Positions 7,523-13,800 of a stretch of 24,579 bases of DNA are shown one piece after another; the stretch's first letter is position 1; every line of letters begins with the position of its first letter. The DNA is taken from contig CALYQE010000009.1 in the NCBI GenBank assembly GCA_945281075.1, positions 1 through 24,579 of the forward strand. Reading direction: 5' to 3'. The DNA is from an uncultured Lactobacillus sp. Lineage in GTDB: Bacteria > Bacillota > Bacilli > Lactobacillales > Lactobacillaceae. The translations under genes were made by a program, and so were the position numbers. The notes below the pieces were generated by a model. The model searched no databases. It was not told the DNA's origin and was given only the letters and a program-made list of their open reading frames with translations.

Positions 7523-9326
7523 TCTTAACCTCCTTTTGGTAATACTTTTTCTGGATATTAAATAGTTCACGGTAAGCGGGCGAGGTGATCATTAGTTCAT
7601 CATGAGTGCCCCGTGCGCTGATTTTGCCTTTATCCATCAGGATAATTTGCGTCGCAAATTTAGTCGAGGCCAGCCGGTGCGACACAAAAATGCTTGCCTG
7701 ATCTTTAAATAGCTCGTGAATTTTTTGATACAGTTTGCTTTCAGCCAAGGCGTCCATGGCAGCTGTTGGCTCATCAAGGATAGTCAGACAGCTATTACGA
7801 TACAGGGCACGGGCCAAAATGATTTTCTGCGTTTCTCCTCCAGAAGGTGTGACCCCTTCGTCATCTAAATAACGGGTCAATTCAGTTTGCAGGCCCTGGG
7901 GAAATTTGGCGATCACTTTTTGCAAGTCGGCTCGAGCAACCGTTTCCGTTAACAATTGCGGGTTAGGATTTTGCTTGATTGTAATGTTGTTTTCAAGCGT
8001 GTCCGCAAGCAAAATATTCTCTTGAAAAGCAGGAGTGATCAATTTCTGATAAGCGGTTAGGTCAAACTCAGATATATCATGACCATTTAACAAGATTTGC
8101 CCCTTGACGGGTTTAATCAAACCAAGAATTACCAGTGTCAAGGTTGTCTTTCCGGCACCATTCAGTCCAACCAGCGCCAGGTGACTACCAGCTTTGATTT
8201 TGAGATTGATGTCTTTTAAGACGTAGTTAGCGGAATTGGGGTATTTGACCGCAATGTCTTTAAGTTCCAGCGTAAAATTTTGGGTGCTTAGTTCGCGATC
8301 TGGTTGCTTTTTAGCAGAAGTAGCAGCTAAATTTTCAAAAACAGGATCGAGATAAGTGCGGCTTTTCGCCAGATCGCTGTCGGCATTCAACAGTAGTGCC
8401 AGACTATCGCTTGTCTGCTTGATAAAGTCGTTCAGCATTCCTAAAAAAGAAAACAAAAATGCAAATAAGACAAGGCTGACTTTGCCGCTCCGTGTTTCAG
8501 CGATTAAAAAAAGATAGATCGGAGCGATGCAAACAAAGTTTAACAAAAGCAGTATGACCTTCAGGTTGAAATTATTGCGTGCTATTTTCTGTTTCAGCTG
8601 TGTTATTTTTGCGCGATAATTTTCAACTCTTTGCTTTAACAAATTTGTCATCTGATAAATTCTAATTTCTTGGCCTGCAGCTAGGTCAAATGATTTTTGC
8701 GCGATATAATTTGCTTCCAAATATGTCTGTGACAAGTTGTCCTGCAGTTTTTTCCTCTTTTCAGTATAGTGAGGAATTATTTTGAGCGCTAAGCAGACGG
8801 TTATCAGCACTAAAAAAGGACACCACCAGGCAATAAAAAGTGTCATCATGCACACTAAAAATAAGGCCAATGCATTTTCCAACAGGCTGTTTAAACTGGG
8901 GGTAAACATGCCGGCGCCACTGTCATCATCAGCAAAACCATAAGCCGCACTTTCTTGCCGCGCACGACCAGTTTCAGCGCTAATCATTTTAAAATACGGC
9001 AAATGAATGAACCCACGGCCTTCTTTAGCCAGCAAATTCATCCGGGTATTAATACCATCCCAGAAATTTTTCGTTTTTAATAAGGCTTGGGCCCAGTTGA
9101 CCGTGCCAGTAATCACGCTAATTATGATGATAATAACTAGTCTAGCCGTGATTGAGCCCCTTTGAAGAAGTAAGGCCATCACAATTGAAGGAAAAGCAGT
9201 AGTTAGAAATTGCAGGATAAGACCAAAAGCGACTGTCAAAAAAGAGTTAGTCGTCATTGACTTTTGCTGCGTCTTAGTCAATTTCTTTAACCATAAATAA
9301 TTATCTTTTAATTGGGCAAGCTTCAT
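7509..9326 (-). CDS. ABC transporter, permease-ATPase half (first subunit, altered signature)
   Basis: A 605-residue exporter half-transporter with membrane spans at about residues 25-300 and an ATPase domain from about residue 350. Walker A is GLNGAGKT, the Q-loop PAFQENILL, Walker B LTILDEPTAAMD and the switch region VSHRLAS. The signature reads TPSGGETQK, with proline in place of the usual leucine of LSGGQ, while the partner has LSGGE. The catalytic glutamate after Walker B is present in both halves. The ATG follows GTGAGGT. This is the first gene of a two-gene unit with its own strong promoter and a leader of about 150 bases that contains a broken small reading frame. No transported substrate can be named; lack of a C39 domain argues against a classical double-glycine bacteriocin processor. 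Confidence 0.88.
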   Translation of the reverse strand: MKLAQLKDNYLWLKKLTKTQQKSMTTNSFLTVAFGLILQFLTTAFPSIVMALLLQRGSITARLVIIIIISVITGTVNWAQALLKTKNFWDGINTRMNLLAKEGRGFIHLPYFKMISAETGRARQESAAYGFADDDSGAGMFTPSLNSLLENALALFLVCMMTLFIAWWCPFLVLITVCLALKIIPHYTEKRKKLQDNLSQTYLEANYIAQKSFDLAAGQEIRIYQMTNLLKQRVENYRAKITQLKQKIARNNFNLKVILLLLNFVCIAPIYLFLIAETRSGKVSLVLFAFLFSFLGMLNDFIKQTSDSLALLLNADSDLAKSRTYLDPVFENLAATSAKKQPDRELSTQNFTLELKDIAVKYPNSANYVLKDINLKIKAGSHLALVGLNGAGKTTLTLVILGLIKPVKGQILLNGHDISEFDLTAYQKLITPAFQENILLADTLENNITIKQNPNPQLLTETVARADLQKVIAKFPQGLQTELTRYLDDEGVTPSGGETQKIILARALYRNSCLTILDEPTAAMDALAESKLYQKIHELFKDQASIFVSHRLASTKFATQIILMDKGKISARGTHDELMITSPAYRELFNIQKKYYQKEVKNEKE

Positions 9327-9352
9327 ATAAAATACCTCACTTTGTCCAGTAA

Positions 9353-9460
9353 CTAAGTTAATAATTTTTCTTCAATTGCAGTCTTACCAACTTCAATCAC
9401 ACCTCCAGTTAAGTCTTCGATCAGCCAGATTTAAGCTGTCATTCTGCTAAATTGGCTCAT
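9353..9460 (-). pseudogene. Possible broken small ORF in the ABC exporter leader
   Basis: In the leader between the promoter and the exporter gene, one frame starts ATG at 9460 (MSQFSRMTA), meets TAA at 9433-9431, then stays open for 25 more codons (ending in LTGGVIEVGKTAIEEKLLT) before TAG at 9355-9353. A single stop therefore interrupts what would be a 34-residue peptide. The ATG has only AAGG directly abutting it. In another frame, TTG at 9396 sits five bases after a perfect GGAGG and would encode the basic 12-residue peptide MKLVRLQLKKNY. Either could be a relic, a leader peptide or chance; no homologue is recognised. Confidence 0.25.
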
Positions 9461-9485
9461 CCTTAATTTAATTTTAATATTTTAT

Positions 9486-9514
9486 ATTATAATCACTTTC
9501 CATAGTCTTGACAA
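9486..9514 (-). promoter_or_regulatory. Promoter of the ABC exporter pair
   Basis: TTGTCA (9514-9509) and TATAAT (9491-9486) are 17 bases apart. It lies directly after the dnaI terminator, so the exporter genes are transcribed separately from the replication operon. The -10 region lies in the AT palindrome-like TTATAATATAA, which could host a regulator. Confidence 0.85.
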
Positions 9515-9545
9515 TAATAATTGCACCAACATTTTTTTCAAAACA

Positions 9546-9587
9546 AATAACCGACCAGTTCATCTGAAGTTGAACTAATCGGTTATT
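9546..9587. terminator. Two-way terminator after dnaI
   Basis: A 17-base stem (9546-9562 with 9571-9587, two G-U pairs when read as the minus-strand transcript) with an 8-base loop. T-rich sequence flanks it on both strands. It closes the polA-to-dnaI operon. Confidence 0.85.
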
Positions 9588-9625
9588 TTTATTGCTAAAA
9601 ATTCCAAATTGGCATTTTTTGAGAT

Positions 9626-10528
9626 TTAGCGCCGGCGATTTGGTCCGGAAACAATGACTTCTTTTGCCAATGTGCGCACCCGTTCCATCAGCCTTGCTGC
9701 CTTTATCGGATCAATGGCATTTTTGGTTTCTTTAAAGTGCTCTTCTAGGTCATCTAGCGAAAAGTTCGATGAAAAGAAAGTTGGCAATTGATTATCCATG
9801 CGAGACTGTAAAATTACCGCCAAAACTTCATCGCGCGACCACTGACTCAAATTTTCAGCACCAATATCGTCTAAAATCAGCACGTCACTTTGAGCAATTC
9901 TTTGCACTTCAGCCATCAGGCTGTTGTCGTTAAAATGACTTGAAAGACCTGCAATAAAAGTCGGCACGTGCAGGAAGGTCACATACTTTTGCATCGCTGC
10001 CACAGCATTGGCCAAACCTGCTAAAATATAGGTCTTGCCCACCCCAAAATTACCGGACAAATAAAGTCCTTGTTGGTGAATATCCTGAGCATAATTAAAC
10101 AAAAACTTACTAATTTCCGCCATCGCCTGTGACCGCTCCTTGGTCATTTCGATTTGACTCAAGCGCACGTCATGTAAACTTTGAGGTAAATTAATGAGCC
10201 GCAAATGCTGCTTCACGTTAACTTCCCGATCATGCTCTATTTTGCTGTCTTCCGGCACATAGGTAATATCAATTGCATTCGTGTTTAGAATTAGTTTCGG
10301 CCGGTAGCCGCGAGTAACCGGATCCTTTTTATTTTGCTGATCCAAGTAAAATTCAAATAAAGCTGACATGCTCTTATCAATCATTTCAGCTGTGATTTGA
10401 TTTTGATGCTCCGAGATGAATTGCTTAATTTTGGGTTGAGCCAAAATTTGTTCACGGATTTGGACTAAATCCGTTTGAGCTTTTTTGCCTACTTTTTCCT
10501 TTGCAAGGATTTTGTCGATGGAACGCAT
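9626..10528 (-). CDS. dnaI: Primosomal protein DnaI (helicase loader)
   Basis: A 300-residue AAA+ ATPase that loads the replicative helicase onto DNA at the origin and during restart. The N-terminal helicase-interaction domain occupies about residues 1-125. The ATPase domain shows Walker A GNFGVGKT (159-166), Walker B VLILDDIGAE and a C-terminal arginine-rich end. The gene starts 8 bases after dnaB, with AGGTG ahead of the ATG, and ends the operon. Unusually, the whole protein contains no cysteine, although the Bacillus subtilis homologue holds a zinc ion in its N-terminal domain through cysteines and a histidine. The identity is secure from the neighbouring dnaB and nrdR. Confidence 0.93.
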   Translation of the reverse strand: MRSIDKILAKEKVGKKAQTDLVQIREQILAQPKIKQFISEHQNQITAEMIDKSMSALFEFYLDQQNKKDPVTRGYRPKLILNTNAIDITYVPEDSKIEHDREVNVKQHLRLINLPQSLHDVRLSQIEMTKERSQAMAEISKFLFNYAQDIHQQGLYLSGNFGVGKTYILAGLANAVAAMQKYVTFLHVPTFIAGLSSHFNDNSLMAEVQRIAQSDVLILDDIGAENLSQWSRDEVLAVILQSRMDNQLPTFFSSNFSLDDLEEHFKETKNAIDPIKAARLMERVRTLAKEVIVSGPNRRR

Positions 10529-10536
10529 ATTTACAC

Positions 10537-11886
10537 CTATTTCATGCCATTTTGATCTTCAAAGTTCTTAAAGAAAGTTTTTAATTCCGCTGAAGATACA
10601 TCCTGATTAACCGTGGATTTTTTCTTACTCCAATCAGTTCCCTTTTCAACGCGCTTATTTTGCGCATAGCGAACATACTTACCTTTATTTTGCTCTCTTT
10701 TCGCCATATATTCAATTGCTTGCGCACCTGTTTTAACACCATGCTGCAGCCAATCATGCAAAATCCGGTTTGCCAGACGATAAGAAACATTGGGCCCACA
10801 CTTTAAACAAGCATAAGTCAGCACGTTGAGCAGTTCACTCGGAATTCCTTTTTCGTTATATAAACTGTCTAAAACCTTATATTCACTTGCATCAACATAA
10901 TCATGACGGTTGGTTTTTAGTTGATATAAAAACTGTGCTGGCGACTGGCTTTGTGCCAATTGCAGCACTTTTTGCTCTTCGTCTGTAAAACGCGCATCTT
11001 CAATGGCACTTGCCTGACTTGAGCCCGTCTGCTGCTTTAACCGCGTTCGGGTCTGATCGGCATGAATGCTGCTGGCAATCGTTTGCCTGATTGCCGGCAG
11101 ATCCAAGTGATAATCGCCGTGTAAAGAAGACAAAGCTTCATCAACAAATTCTTGTTCAGTCAAGTCATAGGTCCGCATTACCGCACGGATTCCATCTCGA
11201 TTCTGATCAATTTCTTCTGCCGGAATTTGATAAATCTCAAATTGCTCCTTCAAGAATTCCCAATCGATTTGTTCCGTTTCGTTAATTGCCGCCTTACCAA
11301 TTTTGACTGCTTGATTATCGTTAGCGGCCTGTTTTACCTCAATCGAGGGATCGATCGCTTCTTCTTCGGGCAAACTAAAGATATCCATAAAAGAGGCCGA
11401 AATGTCCCGAGCATTTTGAAGACCATTAATTTCAGTTTGCTTTTCTTGATTTTCACGGGCAAATTCTTTGCTTAATCGCTTGAAAGTTGACACCCCAACT
11501 TTTTCTTTTAATAAGCTGGCCAGAAGCGGTGTCGCAAAAAATTCACTGCTGCTCGGCAAATATAATAACTGAAAGATTAATACCTGGCCCATAATTTCAT
11601 TATCAAGCAAACGGGTCTGAATTAATCCGACCCCTTCCAGCTTGTGCAGCGCGGAAAACAGCCGTTTAATATCACAATCGAGCTGCTCCTGTAAGGTATA
11701 AAGTCCGGTTGCATCCGACAGCATTGCGGCTGAACGGTAGTTTTCATTTAAACTAAGGTATAAGGACAAGGCAAGTGAGCCAACGAGCGGCTGATAAAGT
11801 TTTACCAAAACACGCAGATCAGTCGGAAAAATTTCTACCTGGTTAGCAATAAAGTAGGGCTGCTTGGGATCGCGGGTCTCAAACAT
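10537..11886 (-). CDS. dnaB: Replication initiation and membrane attachment protein DnaB (Gram-positive type)
   Basis: A 449-residue protein matching the Gram-positive DnaB/DnaD-like primosome component, not the helicase called DnaB in E. coli. The N-terminal half (for example LVKLYQPLVGSLALSLYLSL and the following helices) resembles the winged-helix part, and the C-terminal half (WLQHGVKTGAQAIEYMAKRE) resembles the DnaB_2/DnaD-type helical domain. With DnaD and DnaI it recruits the helicase to the origin. The C-terminal tail (KKKSTVNQDVSS...) looks flexible. It starts two bases after the nrdR stop; its ribosome site AAGGG lies within the end of nrdR. The nrdR-dnaB-dnaI order supports the call. 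Confidence 0.92.
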   Translation of the reverse strand: MFETRDPKQPYFIANQVEIFPTDLRVLVKLYQPLVGSLALSLYLSLNENYRSAAMLSDATGLYTLQEQLDCDIKRLFSALHKLEGVGLIQTRLLDNEIMGQVLIFQLLYLPSSSEFFATPLLASLLKEKVGVSTFKRLSKEFARENQEKQTEINGLQNARDISASFMDIFSLPEEEAIDPSIEVKQAANDNQAVKIGKAAINETEQIDWEFLKEQFEIYQIPAEEIDQNRDGIRAVMRTYDLTEQEFVDEALSSLHGDYHLDLPAIRQTIASSIHADQTRTRLKQQTGSSQASAIEDARFTDEEQKVLQLAQSQSPAQFLYQLKTNRHDYVDASEYKVLDSLYNEKGIPSELLNVLTYACLKCGPNVSYRLANRILHDWLQHGVKTGAQAIEYMAKREQNKGKYVRYAQNKRVEKGTDWSKKKSTVNQDVSSAELKTFFKNFEDQNGMK

Positions 11887-11888
11887 GA

Positions 11889-12356
11889 TTATTTACCCTT
11901 CTCTCGTTTAGCAATCATGTCTTCCATTGTCTTGATGAAACTCGACATATCCTTAAATTCACGATAAATCGAGGCAAACCGAATATAAGCGACATCGTCC
12001 ATGCCGGCCAGTTCATCCATGACTAACTGACCAATTTTTTTGGATGAAATTTCACTTACCCCCTGTTGTCTTACCTTATTTTCAACATGATCAACCAATT
12101 GCTCAAATTGTTCACTGGTAATTGGGCGCTTTTGGCCCGCAGCCATGACGCCGCGTAAAATCTTTTTACGGTTAAACGGCTCCCTAGTATTATCATTTTT
12201 GATCACCAACAAAGGTGTCGTTTCAATCCGTTCAAATGTGGTAAAGCGAAAATTGCAATTTTCGCATTCTCTGCGTCGTCTGATCGCCCGATTTTCATCG
12301 CTAGGACGTGAATCAATCACGCGTGAAGCATTTTGACGACAATTAGGACATTCCAT
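11889..12356 (-). CDS. nrdR: Transcriptional repressor NrdR
   Basis: A 155-residue repressor of ribonucleotide reductase genes. The N-terminal zinc ribbon is complete (Cys3, Cys6, Cys31, Cys34), followed by the basic region RAIRRRRECENC and the ATP-cone domain from about residue 49 (VIKNDNTREPFNRKKILRGV). The ATP-cone senses ATP/dATP and changes DNA binding. The length is standard for the family. The start ATG follows AAGGAG, and its first 14 bases overlap the end of coaE. No nrd genes or clear NrdR boxes were identified in the window, so its targets are elsewhere. Confidence 0.96.
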   Translation of the reverse strand: MECPNCRQNASRVIDSRPSDENRAIRRRRECENCNFRFTTFERIETTPLLVIKNDNTREPFNRKKILRGVMAAGQKRPITSEQFEQLVDHVENKVRQQGVSEISSKKIGQLVMDELAGMDDVAYIRFASIYREFKDMSSFIKTMEDMIAKREKGK

Positions 12357-12960
12357 CTTGGTTCTCCTTTTTTAGTTCAAGCAGCAATTGAGCTAATTTA
12401 TTTTCTAATTCACTTATTGTACCAGTATTTGTCACGACATAATCAGCTAATTTTTCCTTTTGCGCAAGTGGCATCTGACTATGGATTTTTTTCAAGGCTT
12501 CTGCCTCATCTAATCCGTCCCGAGCCTGCAAACGTTCAAGCTGTATTTGTTCTGGCACGGCAAGCAATAAAGTCTGATCACAATAGCTTTGACCACCAGT
12601 TTCAAATAAGAGCGGTGCGTCAACGATGACAAGTGGTTTCTTCATCCGCTTGTTTTGCGCAATTCTATCCTCAATTTCACGAAAAATCAACGGATGGGTA
12701 ATGTCATTCAAGGTTTGTAAGCGGCTTTGATCACTAAAGACAGCTTGACCAAGCCGTCGCCGGTCAATTTCTTTTGTAGCGGTCAAAAAGCCTGGACCAA
12801 ATTTTTCAACGACCAAATTATACCCTTCTTGACCAGGGGTTAAAATCTGATGGGCAATTTGATCACTATCAATCAGCGGAAGGCCTTGCCTTTGGAAAAA
12901 AAGATCGGCCGTACTTTTCCCGCTAGCAATTCCGCCAGTTAAACCAAGCACTTTAGTCAT
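12343..12960 (-). CDS. coaE: Dephospho-CoA kinase
   Basis: A 205-residue P-loop kinase for the last step of coenzyme A synthesis, the phosphorylation of the 3'-hydroxyl of dephospho-CoA. The P-loop GGIASGKST lies at residues 9-17, the substrate-binding DSDQIAHQIL just after it, and the conserved DAPLLFETG in the middle. I chose ATG at 12960, which overlaps the mutM stop as ATGA and follows AGGTGA. A longer open frame upstream lies inside mutM and is not credible. The C terminus is lysine- and glutamate-rich and overlaps nrdR by 14 bases. Confidence 0.95.
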   Translation of the reverse strand: MTKVLGLTGGIASGKSTADLFFQRQGLPLIDSDQIAHQILTPGQEGYNLVVEKFGPGFLTATKEIDRRRLGQAVFSDQSRLQTLNDITHPLIFREIEDRIAQNKRMKKPLVIVDAPLLFETGGQSYCDQTLLLAVPEQIQLERLQARDGLDEAEALKKIHSQMPLAQKEKLADYVVTNTGTISELENKLAQLLLELKKENQDGMS

Positions 12961-13787
12961 CGGTACATCACCTGACAATGCGGACAATAGGTTGTACCCC
13001 GACCAGTGACCTTGATTTTTTCTAGCGGAGTTCCGCACCTGACGCAAGGTTCACCGCGATGTCCATAAACTTGCAGCATTTTCTGAAAACCACCTGTTTG
13101 ACCATTTGCGTCTAGGTAGGTATGAATCGTTGTTCCGCGTTCTTCAATAGCGAGGGAAATTAAGGCATTAATATTGTCATGCAGTTCCTTGACTTTCTTT
13201 TGCGGGATTTTGTTAGCCATGCTCAAAGGATGGATTTTGCTTTCCCATAAAACTTCATCAACATAGATATTGCCCAGCCCCGCAACCACAGATTGATCTA
13301 GCAGAGTATTTTTGATGCTTTTCTTTTTTCGCTTTAGCCCAATTGATAAATATTTGACCGTAAATTCTGGAGAATTCGGCTCAACGCCTAATTTACTAAT
13401 ACCGGTCGTAACTTTTTCTGTTCCGGTCTCAACTAACTGCATCCGCCCAAATTTGCGGACATCATTGTACCTTAAGGCAGTTTGATCCGTAAAAGCAAAC
13501 TGAACATGATCATGCTTGTCTTTGGGCGTTGCCACATCGACTAAGCGGTACTTCCCTTCCATCCGCAAATGAGAAACAATTGTCAAATTACCGGATAGTC
13601 GAATCAGTAAGTATTTTGCGTAGCGATCAATTGTAAGCACTTCTTGTCCCGCAACCTTTTGCACAAATTCCGCAGGATCACTGGCAATAATTTTTGGGTA
13701 CCAAAGCGTAACTTCTTTAATTGTTTTTCCTTTAATTAAAGGCAAAAGCGTTCGGCGAACCGTTTCGACTTCAGGCATTTCTGGCAT
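12957..13787 (-). CDS. mutM: Formamidopyrimidine-DNA glycosylase
   Basis: A 276-residue base-excision repair enzyme that removes 8-oxoguanine and ring-opened purines and cuts the strand. The mature N terminus PEMPEVE gives catalytic Pro2 and Glu3, with Lys58 in DRYAKYLL. Other family features are the helix-two-turn-helix VVAGLGNIYVDEVLW and the C-terminal zinc finger with Cys-X2-Cys ... Cys-X2-Cys (CVRC and CPHC) and the R in TGRGTTY. Everything needed for activity is present. It begins 13 bases after polA with AAGGAG ahead and is coupled to coaE by a 4-base overlap. Confidence 0.97.
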   Translation of the reverse strand: MPEMPEVETVRRTLLPLIKGKTIKEVTLWYPKIIASDPAEFVQKVAGQEVLTIDRYAKYLLIRLSGNLTIVSHLRMEGKYRLVDVATPKDKHDHVQFAFTDQTALRYNDVRKFGRMQLVETGTEKVTTGISKLGVEPNSPEFTVKYLSIGLKRKKKSIKNTLLDQSVVAGLGNIYVDEVLWESKIHPLSMANKIPQKKVKELHDNINALISLAIEERGTTIHTYLDANGQTGGFQKMLQVYGHRGEPCVRCGTPLEKIKVTGRGTTYCPHCQVMYR

Positions 13788-13800
13788 TAACTATTTCTCC

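Noticed and set aside
12960..13047. Upstream extension of coaE into mutM
   Set aside because: The internal ATG at 12960 has the ATGA overlap, a ribosome site and the expected N terminus; the extension encodes no conserved residues.
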